DNA of 44,815 nt from a virus. Of the stretch, positions 29,646 through 36,601 are shown piece by piece. The position numbers and the translations under genes were made by a program. Location of the stretch: the IMG/VR virus record IMGVR_UViG_3300044522_000629, positions 1 to 44,815 of that record; one strand, written 5' to 3'. Below the pieces are notes generated by a model that saw nothing but the letters and a program-made list of their open reading frames with translations, made no database searches and had not been told where the DNA came from. Positions within the stretch are counted from its first letter, which is position 1. Every line of letters begins with the position of its first letter.

Positions 29646-30641
29646 ATGGGAAATGAAATAACTATTATTGATTCAAAAGATTTTGGATTAACAGAAGATA
29701 AGGCGATACAAATAACACAATCTTTTTTGCCAAAAATAGCAGAGTTCAATGGATATATTGAAGTGTATAATTTAATTATAACCGAGGATATAACCGAGGA
29801 AACTATTTCAAAAGCTAATAGTCTAAGAAAAAAACTTGTTAAGGTTAGAACAGGGATTGCAGATGTTCACAAAGCTGAAAAAGCATTTTATTTAGCATCA
29901 GGAAAATACATAGATGCGCTAAAAAATAAACATACATTGCCAGTTTTGCAAATGGAGGAAAAGCTGGAAGAAGTAGAGCAATATTTTATTAATATTGAAA
30001 ATGAAAGATTAAAAATTTTACAGTTAAATAGAATCGAAATTTTAAAGCCTTTTGAAGTTGAAAATGTTGAAAATTTAAGGCTTAATGAAATGGATGATAT
30101 TGTTTTTGAATCATTTTTGATAGGATGTAAAACTAAGTTTGAAGCAAAAAAAGAAGATGAAAATGAACGTTTAAGAAATGAAAAAGAAGAAAACGAACGT
30201 AAAGAAGCTGAAAGATTAGCGGAAATTGAAGAACAAAAAAGAATTTTAGCCGAAAATAAAAAGTTAGAAGCGGAAAAACTAGCAATACAAGAACTAGCAA
30301 AAGTTGAACGTGAAAAAGCAGAACAAATATTAGCTAATGAAAGAAAATTAGCAAACGAAAAAGCTATTTTAGAAGCAAATAAAATGAAAGCTTTACAAGA
30401 TGAATTAGAATCAAAAGCAAAAGTTGAACGTGAAAAAGCAGAACAAATATTGTTAATCGAAAAACAAAAAATTGAAAATGAAATAAAAGCACAAAAAGCG
30501 CCTTTAAAAACAAAAATGAAAAATTGGGTAACTTCATTTTCTATTTCAGAATCACCTATCGAAAATGAAGTTACAAAAGAAATTGAATCTAAATTCACAG
30601 CCTTTAAAAATTGGGCATTAACACAAATAGACAAACAATAA
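29646..30641 (+). CDS. Coiled-coil recombination-module protein (DUF1351-like)
   Basis: A 331-residue protein. Residues 1-170 form a helical domain like those of phage proteins found beside single-strand annealing systems (ITQSFLPKIAEFNGYIEVYN, SLRKKLVKVRTGIADVHKAEKAFY). Residues 172-280 are a nearly continuous Glu/Lys/Ala coiled coil, including two copies of KVEREKAEQIL 40 residues apart, and the end is a small globular tail. Located just before the OB-fold and ERF genes, so it probably assists recombination. No catalytic motif. Confidence 0.7.
   Translation: MGNEITIIDSKDFGLTEDKAIQITQSFLPKIAEFNGYIEVYNLIITEDITEETISKANSLRKKLVKVRTGIADVHKAEKAFYLASGKYIDALKNKHTLPVLQMEEKLEEVEQYFINIENERLKILQLNRIEILKPFEVENVENLRLNEMDDIVFESFLIGCKTKFEAKKEDENERLRNEKEENERKEAERLAEIEEQKRILAENKKLEAEKLAIQELAKVEREKAEQILANERKLANEKAILEANKMKALQDELESKAKVEREKAEQILLIEKQKIENEIKAQKAPLKTKMKNWVTSFSISESPIENEVTKEIESKFTAFKNWALTQIDKQ
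30296..30451 (+). repeat. Direct repeat within coiled-coil gene
   Basis: A 36-base sequence at 30296-30331 is repeated exactly at 30416-30451, 120 bases (40 codons) away, encoding AKVEREKAEQIL both times. The exact identity at DNA level in the presence of otherwise diverse codons suggests a recent internal duplication or gene conversion. Confidence 0.8.
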
Positions 30642-30646
30642 TTAAA

Positions 30647-30982
30647 ATGGGACAAATTAAAGGAAAAGTACACGCTATTTTAGCGGAACAAAAAGGAACA
30701 AGCGCAAACGGTAAAGACTGGGCAAAGATCGACTTTGTAATAGAAGAAACAGAGGGGCAATACCCGAAAAAAGTAAGCTTTACCTGCATGGGAGATAAGA
30801 TACTTCCAGTCGTAAAGTCGCTTAGTGTAGGGCAATTGGTTGAGGTACATTACAACATAGACGCTAGAGAATACAACGGTAAATGGTTTACTAATATTAA
30901 CGCCTGGCGCATTGATAAGAACAGCGAAGGTATCACTAATAAGGTAGAGGCTGTTCCAGAGATTGAAATTTTGCCTTTCTAA
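30647..30982 (+). CDS. DUF3127 OB-fold single-stranded DNA-binding-like protein
   Basis: A 111-residue protein of the DUF3127 family (PF11325), which is nearly confined to Bacteroidota: GTSANGKDWAKIDFVIEETEGQYPKKVSFTCMGDKI followed by VGQLVEVHYNIDAREYNGKWFTNINAWRI. The family is thought to be an OB-fold single-stranded DNA-binding protein. I chose the ATG at 30647, just after the preceding stop. Next to ERF, so likely coats ssDNA for annealing and replication. Followed by a strong terminator. Confidence 0.88.
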   Translation: MGQIKGKVHAILAEQKGTSANGKDWAKIDFVIEETEGQYPKKVSFTCMGDKILPVVKSLSVGQLVEVHYNIDAREYNGKWFTNINAWRIDKNSEGITNKVEAVPEIEILPF

Positions 30983-30989
30983 AAGCCTT

Positions 30990-31025
30990 AAAAATAAGTG
31001 ATTAAAAATTTTTTCACTTATTTTT
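30990..31025. terminator. Rho-independent terminator after DUF3127 gene
   Basis: AAAAATAAGTGA and TCACTTATTTTT form a 12-base perfect stem with a 12-base AT loop, ending in a T-run on the plus strand. It could work in both directions, but only the upstream plus-strand gene needs it. It is followed by a new promoter at 31035. Confidence 0.85.
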
Positions 31026-31034
31026 ATATATTTG

Positions 31035-31070
31035 TTTGTTTATATTAAAACAAAGTATTATCTTTGTTTT
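31035..31070 (+). promoter_or_regulatory. Promoter with inverted repeat (site E)
   Basis: TTTG (31035-31038), a 20-base spacer and TATCTTTG (31059-31066) match the Bacteroidota -33/-7 consensus. The -7 box lies within an inverted repeat AAAACAAAG/CTTTGTTTT (31047-31055, 31062-31070), different from the palindrome of sites A-D, so it may have another regulator. Restarts transcription after the terminator. Confidence 0.6.
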
Positions 31071-31088
31071 AACAAAAAGGTTAAGGAA

Positions 31089-31298
31089 ATGGAAAATTTA
31101 TCAAAAAGCATTATTAAAAGAATAGAAGTTATTATCAATACAACTGATTTAACTAATCCAAACGAAATAATAAAATTAGCAATTGACCAAGAAAATAAAT
31201 TTTTAAATGAAATGATGGAACAAAAAACAGAAAGAAGTAAAATGGCTTTTAAAACAATAATGAAAAAAACGTATTGCACCCACGTTTTAAACATTTAA
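31089..31298 (+). CDS. Small hypothetical protein
   Basis: A 69-residue helical protein (MENLSKSIIKRIEVIINTTD...). The ATG at 31089, preceded by AAGGAA, is preferred over an upstream start inside the promoter. NPNEIIKLAIDQENKFLNEMMEQ looks like a helix-turn-helix-like pair. Function unknown. Confidence 0.6.
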   Translation: MENLSKSIIKRIEVIINTTDLTNPNEIIKLAIDQENKFLNEMMEQKTERSKMAFKTIMKKTYCTHVLNI

Positions 31299-31319
31299 AC
31301 CAAACTAACAAATACGAAA

Positions 31320-31526
31320 ATGGAAACTATACAAGTTTATAAATCAGGAAATTCAAAATTTGCATTTGCAATGACAGATTGCTTTACTAATTCTGAAATT
31401 GTTACTTTGACTAAAAATGAGTTTTTAAAATATAGCGGTTTAACTGTATTAGAAAAAAATTATAGGTTGTCAAACAAAAAAGTAAGAGTTGATAATAATT
31501 TATTTGAAAAATATAAAAACAAATAA
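31320..31526 (+). CDS. Small hypothetical protein
   Basis: A 68-residue basic, mixed alpha/beta protein beginning METIQVYKSGNSKFAFAMTD. Same direction and spacing as its neighbours in the early operon. No family. Confidence 0.55.
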   Translation: METIQVYKSGNSKFAFAMTDCFTNSEIVTLTKNEFLKYSGLTVLEKNYRLSNKKVRVDNNLFEKYKNK

Positions 31527-31528
31527 CC

Positions 31529-31651
31529 ATGAAAACCAAATCTAAAATACACTTAATGATCATGTCGGCTTTAAACACTCCTTCGGGAGTGGCTAGGCAA
31601 TTAAAATTTGAACGAGCAAAAAAATACGAGAAATTATGCGATACGAATTAA
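31529..31651 (+). CDS. Very small basic protein
   Basis: A 40-residue ORF, MKTKSKIHLMIMSALNTPSG then VARQLKFERAKKYEKLCDTN. It starts 2 bases after the previous stop and overlaps the next start in a different frame. Basic, helical; function unknown. Confidence 0.45.
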   Translation: MKTKSKIHLMIMSALNTPSGVARQLKFERAKKYEKLCDTN

Positions 31652-31785
31652 GAGAAATTCAAAACGGGTTTGAGATTCTCCCCGCGCTTGCAAAAAGTGA
31701 CAAAAAAAAGCCTTTAGTTGATTTATGTCTAGGGTACCAGACCGTAATTGTTGATACATTCACAGAAAAAAGAACAAAGAAATGA
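31636..31785 (+). CDS. Small protein coupled to ERF gene
   Basis: A 49-residue ORF (MRYELREIQNGFEILPALAK...) ending in TGA that overlaps the ERF start as ATGA, a strong sign of translational coupling. Mixed strand/helix; function unknown. Confidence 0.55.
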   Translation: MRYELREIQNGFEILPALAKSDKKKPLVDLCLGYQTVIVDTFTEKRTKK

Positions 31786-32273
31786 AACAAATAGCAACAG
31801 CATTGGTACTTGCTCAATCAGAGATGAGCAATCCCGTAAAACAAGCTTCTAATCCTTTTTTTAAGTCAAAATATAGCGACTTAAACGCAGTTAGGGAAGC
31901 AATACTGCCAATCCTAAATAAGCATAAAATAAGCGTCTTACAGCCTATTTGTCAAATCGACGGCAAAAACTACGTTAAAACTTTATTGCTTCACGAAAGC
32001 GGGGAAACATTGGAAAGCAACACTGAAATTATCTTCAACAAGCTTAACGATGCACAGGCGCAAGGTAGCGGTATTTCTTACGCTAGGCGTTACGGATTAC
32101 AAAGCTTTCTTTGTGTTGGGGCGGATGATGACGATGGGAACAAGGCAAGCGCAGTAAGCACAAAACCAGTCGCCACCGCTGAAAACTTGGCTAAAGCTAA
32201 ATTGAAAGGCGCAACAATTGAAGAGGTTGAAAAATATTATACATTAACAGAACAACAAAAAAATGAATACTAA
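31782..32273 (+). CDS. erf: ERF-family single-strand annealing recombinase
   Basis: A 163-residue member of the ERF superfamily (PF04404): SNPVKQASNPFFKSKYSDLNAVREAILPILNKHKISVLQP, then LLLHESGETLES and the family signature QAQGSGISYARRYGLQSFLCVGADDDDGN. These proteins pair complementary single strands in phage recombination, helping concatemer or circle formation. Length is on the short side, lacking a long C-terminal extension. Flanked by DUF3127 and coiled-coil genes, it completes a recombination module without a visible exonuclease. Confidence 0.92.
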   Translation: MKQIATALVLAQSEMSNPVKQASNPFFKSKYSDLNAVREAILPILNKHKISVLQPICQIDGKNYVKTLLLHESGETLESNTEIIFNKLNDAQAQGSGISYARRYGLQSFLCVGADDDDGNKASAVSTKPVATAENLAKAKLKGATIEEVEKYYTLTEQQKNEY

Positions 32274-32706
32274 AATTACCGCTATTAACCCTGTCAGCGT
32301 TCAGCTTGACAGGGTAGGAATTGAGGAGGTTTCTGAAAACCTTATCGAAGCTTTTAAAAATGGCGAACTTGACGCAATCGAAATGGATTGTAAGCTAAAG
32401 TTTGCAGAGGAATCTATAAAGTCGGCACGTGAGAAAATAAAGCCTTACGTGATGAAAAAAGAAATAGGATCTACTCACGAACTTTTCGGGTGCAAGGTTT
32501 CAAGGCGTAACGGTTACGCCATACTAGATTTTGAGCAAGACGCAGAATATGCGATGTTGAAAAAGCAACTGGATGAGCGCAAAGCGTTACTTTCACAAAG
32601 CTTTAAGACCGTTCACAACGTAGTGACAGAACAAGGCGAAGTAGTGCCAAAACTACCAGTAAAGTCGTACACCAGCGATTCAATAAGCTATACATTTAAA
32701 AAGTGA
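32263..32706 (+). CDS. Hypothetical recombination-module protein
   Basis: A 147-residue helical protein overlapping the ERF gene by 11 bases. The middle (KFAEESIKSAREKIKPYVMKKE, then LFGCKVSRRNGYAILDFEQDAEY) is charged. Coupled position suggests a role with ERF, such as a nuclease inhibitor or loader, but no motif confirms this. Confidence 0.6.
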   Translation: MNTKITAINPVSVQLDRVGIEEVSENLIEAFKNGELDAIEMDCKLKFAEESIKSAREKIKPYVMKKEIGSTHELFGCKVSRRNGYAILDFEQDAEYAMLKKQLDERKALLSQSFKTVHNVVTEQGEVVPKLPVKSYTSDSISYTFKK

Positions 32707-32933
32707 TACACGGCGAACCAATAAGCGCACAGGATGAACGCAAACGCTTGTGCGACATAGTTAAATCTAACTATTCAAAAAAAGAAAGTCAATTTATTAT
32801 CATGATTGGCAAAGTTTTCTATCACAAAGACGCGGGTCGTGTGACATTAGCTGAAAATGCTACTAAACTAAATTCTAAGGAAGTGAACGTAATCGCAAAA
32901 TCAATATTTAAATCAAAAGTAATAAAAATATGA
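32703..32933 (+). CDS. Small hypothetical protein, GTG start
   Basis: A 76-residue basic protein starting at GTG that overlaps the upstream TGA (GTGA). NATKLNSKEVNVIAKSIFKSKVIKI at the C-terminus is helical. Function unknown. Confidence 0.55.
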   Translation: MIHGEPISAQDERKRLCDIVKSNYSKKESQFIIMIGKVFYHKDAGRVTLAENATKLNSKEVNVIAKSIFKSKVIKI

Positions 32934-33079
32934 GCACTTTATTAATTATCATGTTAGGCATTGGATTAAGCTTATTAGTTGTTTATTCTGTGTTGCTAAT
33001 ATTTTGGTTTATACAAGACTACAACGAAGCAGAAAAGGCTAATAAAAAATTTTGGGACGAAAACGATTATTATTTATAA
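32930..33079 (+). CDS. Single-span membrane protein
   Basis: A 49-residue protein with one strong transmembrane helix (about residues 4-27) and a charged C-terminal half (NEAEKANKKFWDENDYYL). Overlaps the preceding stop by 4 bases. Too short for a classical holin; may modulate the envelope early in infection. Confidence 0.6.
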   Translation: MSTLLIIMLGIGLSLLVVYSVLLIFWFIQDYNEAEKANKKFWDENDYYL

Positions 33080-33084
33080 CAATT

Positions 33085-33969
33085 ATGGCAAAGATAGATT
33101 TAGAATTTAGAGCAATACTTGAAACAGTATTAACACAAGGATTAGAGTACAATAATGAACGCAGAAATGTTAAGCGTTTACAGATACCTAGCTACACTTT
33201 CAGACATGAATTTAGCAACGGATTCCCAGCTTTGACGCTTAAAAAATTAGCGTTTAAAAGCGTTATAACAGAGTTGATTTGGTTTCTGAGAGGGGATAAC
33301 AATGTGAAATTTCTTAACGAAAACCACTGTAAAATTTGGAATAAAGATGCTTATAATTGGCACAAAAAGACCGAAGAAGCGCCACTTGACGAAGCTGTTT
33401 TTTATGATCTAGGTCAAGGCTCAGTAGGTCAAAATTATTCGGTACAATGGCGTAATTTTGGGGGTAAAGTGGACCAAATAAGTAATTTAATTCGTGACAT
33501 GAAAGCGGATATAATGGGCAGTAGGTTAATTGTTAATGCATGGAATCCTCTAGAATTAGACAAAACAGCATTACCCCCATGCCATTCACAGTTCCAAATT
33601 ATAGGCGTTCCTCTTGGTGATGGAAAGTATGGTTTTGAGTTGCATTGGTATCAGCGGAGTGTAGATTTGCTTTTAGGTTTACCATTCAACATTGCATCAT
33701 ACGCTAGTTTAGCGTTGATTTTAGAAAAAATAACAGGATATAAGGCATTGGCTATACAAGGGGACTTAAAGTGTGTACACCTATATGAAAATCAAATACA
33801 ACCTGCAATGGATATGTTTACATTAGATTGCTTTAAATATCAAAATTGCGAACTTGAAATAAAAAGTTTTGAAAACTTTGAAAATTTATTGCCTAGTGAT
33901 TTTAAATTAGTAAATTACGATTCTTATCAAGCGGTAAAAGTTGAAATGTTAGCCCCAAAAGAGATATGA
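33085..33969 (+). CDS. thyA: Thymidylate synthase
   Basis: A 294-residue ThyA-type enzyme converting dUMP to dTMP with methylene-tetrahydrofolate. The catalytic cysteine is in PPCHSQF (Cys 166), and WYQRSVDLLLGLPFNIASYASL contains the phosphate-binding Arg and the Asn (in FNIASYA) that selects dUMP over dCMP, so it is a true thymidylate synthase rather than a dCMP hydroxymethylase. Start ATG at 33085. It boosts dTTP supply for replication of an AT-rich genome. Normal length. Confidence 0.95.
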   Translation: MAKIDLEFRAILETVLTQGLEYNNERRNVKRLQIPSYTFRHEFSNGFPALTLKKLAFKSVITELIWFLRGDNNVKFLNENHCKIWNKDAYNWHKKTEEAPLDEAVFYDLGQGSVGQNYSVQWRNFGGKVDQISNLIRDMKADIMGSRLIVNAWNPLELDKTALPPCHSQFQIIGVPLGDGKYGFELHWYQRSVDLLLGLPFNIASYASLALILEKITGYKALAIQGDLKCVHLYENQIQPAMDMFTLDCFKYQNCELEIKSFENFENLLPSDFKLVNYDSYQAVKVEMLAPKEI

Positions 33970-34157
33970 AACATAAACACTGTTGCGACTCGTTTAAGCA
34001 TTTTATAAATATTTTTTATTGGATGACTTATTTTAATAAAAAAGATAAAATAAAATACATTATGCCATACACTTATCAAGATGGCATAAAATACAGGGTA
34101 AACCATTGCCCTAGTTGCGGTGCAAATATCAGGGATATAGAATTAAGCAAGATATGA
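33966..34157 (+). CDS. Small zinc-ribbon-like protein
   Basis: A 63-residue protein with HCCDSF near the start and HCPSCGANIRDIE at the end, so four cysteines placed like a zinc ribbon split around a central strand region (MPYTYQDGIKYRVN). Similar small proteins are frequent in Bacteroidota phages. Overlaps thyA stop by ATGA. Confidence 0.7.
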   Translation: MKHKHCCDSFKHFINIFYWMTYFNKKDKIKYIMPYTYQDGIKYRVNHCPSCGANIRDIELSKI

Positions 34158-34441
34158 AAGATACGATTATAAGAGATTCACGAACGACGACATTATTGGT
34201 AATGTCGTCGTTAATGTTGGAAAACATAGATTGGTTAGAAAATAGCCAAGATAAATTTGTTTTTCCAAAAAAGTTAAAAGGCGCACTTTACAACCTTGCT
34301 GACGAACTTGAAAAACTAGGTAAAGGTGTTTTTTCAAAGACTTCAAAAGAGGATGTAGAACTATTCGAAATGAACCAAAAAACGCTATTGCTTTTATTAA
34401 AAGCGTTCCAAGAAGGTAAAGTGGAGGTACAAAATGACTAA
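34154..34441 (+). CDS. Small helical hypothetical protein
   Basis: A 95-residue helical protein; the ATG at 34154 overlaps the preceding stop. RTTTLLVMSSLMLENIDWL and MNQKTLLLLLKAFQEGKVEV are amphipathic. Function unknown. Confidence 0.55.
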   Translation: MKDTIIRDSRTTTLLVMSSLMLENIDWLENSQDKFVFPKKLKGALYNLADELEKLGKGVFSKTSKEDVELFEMNQKTLLLLLKAFQEGKVEVQND

Positions 34442-34529
34442 CCAAGATCTACTAAACGAATTTAGCGAAAAGTATAATTTATCATTTACAGCAAAAAAAA
34501 GACTTAGAAATATTAATTTATGCAGTTAA
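34434..34529 (+). CDS. Very small basic protein
   Basis: A 31-residue ORF starting MTNQDLLNEFSEKYNLSF and ending KKRLRNINLCS, overlapping both neighbours. It is supported only by its position in a tight gene chain. Confidence 0.35.
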   Translation: MTNQDLLNEFSEKYNLSFTAKKRLRNINLCS

Positions 34530-34693
34530 GAATAATAACAATGGCGTTTATGTTCCTTGCTTCATGTGTTCCGAAAGAGGAAAAGCAAGTAAAAAGTAGT
34601 ATTGAGGTTATCACGTACCAATACAAAAAAAGCGAAAATAAAGATACCAATTATTTAGAAAAAGAAGATAGTTTAAACTTAACAATTAGATGA
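34520..34693 (+). CDS. Small lipoprotein
   Basis: A 57-residue protein with a type II signal peptide: hydrophobic MQLRIITMAFMFLASC with lipobox FLASC (Cys 16), followed by a charged, soluble 41-residue tail. It would be anchored to the envelope. It is far from the lysis genes and sits among early genes, so a superinfection-exclusion role (as for phage T5 Llp-type lipoproteins) is more plausible than an Rz1-type spanin. Overlaps the C5 methyltransferase start (ATGA). Confidence 0.65.
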   Translation: MQLRIITMAFMFLASCVPKEEKQVKSSIEVITYQYKKSENKDTNYLEKEDSLNLTIR

Positions 34694-35334
34694 AAGTATT
34701 AAATCTCTACGCTTGTCTTGGCGGTAATAGATACAAATGGACTGACTGCGAAGTTACAGCGGTTGAATTAGACCCTGAAGCAGCGCGATTATATCGAGAA
34801 AGGTTTCCTGATGATGTTGTAATAGTTGCAGATGCTCATCAATATTTATTAAACCATTTTAGGGAGTTTGATTTTATTTGGAGTTCTCCACCTTGTCCAA
34901 CGCATAGCAGAGTTAGAATAAGTCAAAAAAATAGAGAATGTTTTGACTTTAAATATCCTGATATGAAATTATACGAGGAAATTATATTCCTTGCAAATTT
35001 TTTTGATGGAAAATATGTAGTTGAAAATGTAATACCATTTTATGAGCCGTTAATACCAGCACAAAAAAGAGGTAGGCATCTATATTGGACTAATTTTAAA
35101 TTGCCAAAAGATGTTGGAGAAAGAATTGAGGGTAAAGGACTTATTTCAAGAGGTAAAAATGAAGTTGAACAATTATCTAAATTTCATAATTATGATTTTA
35201 GAAAATATAAAGGAGAGCAAAGCATGGTAAAAATGGCTAGGAATTTAGTAGATTTTGAGGTAGGATTAACTATATTTAATACCGCAAGAAATATTCAAAA
35301 TAAATCAAAATCAAATCAAATAAATTTATTTTAA
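34690..35334 (+). CDS. C5-cytosine DNA methyltransferase
   Basis: A 214-residue compact enzyme. Motif I is NLYACLGGN (5-13), motif IV with the catalytic cysteine is SSPPCPTHS (65-73), motif VI is VENV (111-114), and PAQKRGRHLYW (123-133) is the QxRxR-like motif VIII. It is shorter than typical bacterial C5 methyltransferases and lacks an obvious large target-recognition domain, as in several phage enzymes. Likely modifies phage DNA against restriction, complementing the methyltransferase half of the 26837-29026 gene. Confidence 0.82.
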   Translation: MKVLNLYACLGGNRYKWTDCEVTAVELDPEAARLYRERFPDDVVIVADAHQYLLNHFREFDFIWSSPPCPTHSRVRISQKNRECFDFKYPDMKLYEEIIFLANFFDGKYVVENVIPFYEPLIPAQKRGRHLYWTNFKLPKDVGERIEGKGLISRGKNEVEQLSKFHNYDFRKYKGEQSMVKMARNLVDFEVGLTIFNTARNIQNKSKSNQINLF

Positions 35335-35510
35335 TGAAACTAGACAAAACAAAATCATGTCCGGAATGCCCCGAAAATTGGATAATGAATGAAAATCACA
35401 AAAGGGAAAGCTTAATTATCTCGCTTCGTGGGTGGTGGAACAATGAGCGAACGGCTCAAAGGGTAGAAGTTATTGAAGGTATTATAAAAGCATTGAGGCG
35501 TGAAGGTTAG
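35334..35510 (+). CDS. Small hypothetical protein with CPxC
   Basis: A 58-residue protein beginning MKLDKTKSCPECPENW with an early CxxC pair and a helical C-terminal half ending IKALRREG. Its ATG shares one base with the preceding stop, and it overlaps the next gene by 11 bases. Function unknown. Confidence 0.55.
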   Translation: MKLDKTKSCPECPENWIMNENHKRESLIISLRGWWNNERTAQRVEVIEGIIKALRREG

Positions 35511-35757
35511 GGGTTTTGACGGCAAAATACGTGAGTTGATACCCGTTGAGGGTGGTAACTGCCAAACGTCACAACATCAAGACTACGGAAGTTTAAGTAA
35601 GTCCGCAAGTATGCTTAATCGTAATCAGGCTTACTGTTATCACTGCCGTGAAAAGCTTGGATATATTGACGTAAAAAGTGACGAAGCAAGAAAACACGCT
35701 TGCAATAAATTGTATAAAAATGAAAATAATAAAAAAAGATATGATAAAGGCAACTAG
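35500..35757 (+). CDS. Zinc-ribbon-like small protein, GTG start
   Basis: An 85-residue basic protein; a cysteine at CQTSQHQDY and the pair CYHC, followed by a late cysteine, suggest a metal-binding fold. Starts at GTG within the previous gene. The lysine-rich tail could bind nucleic acid. No family. Confidence 0.55.
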   Translation: MKVRGFDGKIRELIPVEGGNCQTSQHQDYGSLSKSASMLNRNQAYCYHCREKLGYIDVKSDEARKHACNKLYKNENNKKRYDKGN

Positions 35758-35947
35758 GTTAGCAATCCACAAAGAGGGTAATAATATCGTTTTTGGTGAT
35801 AATATTGATGTAATATTACAGGATGATGGTGCAGGGTATTACTTTAATATTAATGACGAACATGGCGGTTCCGTTTCAATAGAATTCGAACAAGTCGAAG
35901 AATTGTTTAAAGCAATAAATATTTTAAAAAACAGTATTATTATTTAA
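35720..35947 (+). CDS. Small hypothetical protein
   Basis: A 75-residue protein starting MKIIKKDMIKATRLAIHK, with strands in the middle and a helical end (FEQVEELFKAINILKNS). A start at 35741 is also possible. Stop lies inside promoter site D. Confidence 0.5.
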   Translation: MKIIKKDMIKATRLAIHKEGNNIVFGDNIDVILQDDGAGYYFNINDEHGGSVSIEFEQVEELFKAINILKNSIII

Positions 35948-35967
35948 ACAAAATTTGTTTACATTTG
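35945..35967 (+). promoter_or_regulatory. Early promoter/operator (site D)
   Basis: The near-perfect palindrome TAAACAAAATTTGTTTA (35945-35961) runs into the -7 box TACATTTG (35960-35967), as at sites A-C. It precedes a structured leader rather than a leaderless gene. Confidence 0.6.
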
Positions 35968-35968
35968 A

Positions 35969-36060
35969 ATGTCGGAAATCCTTAAAACGTCAGTTTTTTA
36001 GCAAAGGAAGATACTCCGACCTTCCACCTCCTGGCACGTAGTCAGGAGGTTTAAATTTAA
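35969..36060 (+). ncRNA. Structured leader / possible small RNA
   Basis: After promoter D, GTCGGA (35971-35976) can pair with TCCGAC (36015-36020), followed by an 8-base perfect stem ACCTCCTG/CAGGAGGT (36026-36033, 36043-36050) with a 9-base loop. The second stem hides an AGGAGG ahead of the ATG at 36066. An ATG at 35969 could also make a 10-codon peptide. It may be a regulatory leader, an attenuator or a separate small RNA. Confidence 0.45.
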
Positions 36061-36065
36061 AAAAA

Positions 36066-36251
36066 ATGACTGAAAAACTAGCTGTAAATTTAAAAGTAGG
36101 CACTTATCACAGATTAGCCAAAGTACAGGGGAAAACTTTTGACGATAAAGTAGATTACTTATTGTCGCTTATTGAGGCACGAAAAGGCAAATTTTGTTGG
36201 TATTTAGATGTAAAAGAATATGAAAAAGTACGTTTGTCACAATTGCGGTAA
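36066..36251 (+). CDS. Small basic hypothetical protein
   Basis: A 61-residue protein beginning MTEKLAVNLKVGTYHRLAKVQGK with a strand-helix-helix look (ribbon-helix-helix-like). Follows the structured leader. Overlaps the next small gene by 32 bases in a different frame. Confidence 0.55.
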   Translation: MTEKLAVNLKVGTYHRLAKVQGKTFDDKVDYLLSLIEARKGKFCWYLDVKEYEKVRLSQLR

Positions 36252-36336
36252 AGAGTTTGTAAATACGATTAAATCAGTCAAATTCAAAACAATAGATGGA
36301 TTATATCGATACTTTTGTTCTTGGTTTTGTAAATAA
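36220..36336 (+). CDS. Mini zinc-finger protein
   Basis: A 38-residue ORF: MKKYVCHNCGKEFVN followed by YRYFCSWFCK, two cysteine pairs (CxxC and CxxxC) of a zinc-finger type often seen in phage proteins. Start is inside the previous gene. Supported by the cysteine pattern. Confidence 0.6.
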   Translation: MKKYVCHNCGKEFVNTIKSVKFKTIDGLYRYFCSWFCK

Positions 36337-36343
36337 AATAACT

Positions 36344-36601
36344 ATGAAAAAGATAATTAAAATTGATAATCATACAATTAATGAACTTAGCGGTGAGATA
36401 GAAATTAGTGATATTGAAGAATATCTTGCAGAAATAAAAACTAAAGGATATACCCATATTGATATCATTTACGATGAGGGATATGGAGAAATAGATTTTA
36501 TTCCTTACTATAACAGATTTGAAACTGATGAAGAATGCACCAGTAGGAAAAATAAAAATAAAAGCATAACCAAATCAATAGTTAATCGTCTTTTGCCTTA
36601 A
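36344..36601 (+). CDS. Small acidic hypothetical protein
   Basis: An 85-residue protein starting MKKIIKIDNHTINELSGEIE, acidic in the middle and basic at the end. I chose the ATG at 36344, 7 bases after the zinc-finger gene stop. It is the last plus-strand gene and overlaps the convergent spanin-like gene by 4 bases. Confidence 0.55.
   Translation: MKKIIKIDNHTINELSGEIEISDIEEYLAEIKTKGYTHIDIIYDEGYGEIDFIPYYNRFETDEECTSRKNKNKSITKSIVNRLLP

Noticed and set aside
29888-30673. 261-residue open frame on the minus strand opposite the coiled-coil gene
   Set aside because: Its Ser/Phe-rich product is the mirror image of Glu/Lys codons on the plus strand; the plus-strand gene has proper neighbours and a coherent protein.
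34434-34529. A programmed frameshift joining the 34154-34441 and 34434-34529 frames
   Set aside because: There is an ordinary ATG overlap and no slippery sequence; simple coupling explains the arrangement.
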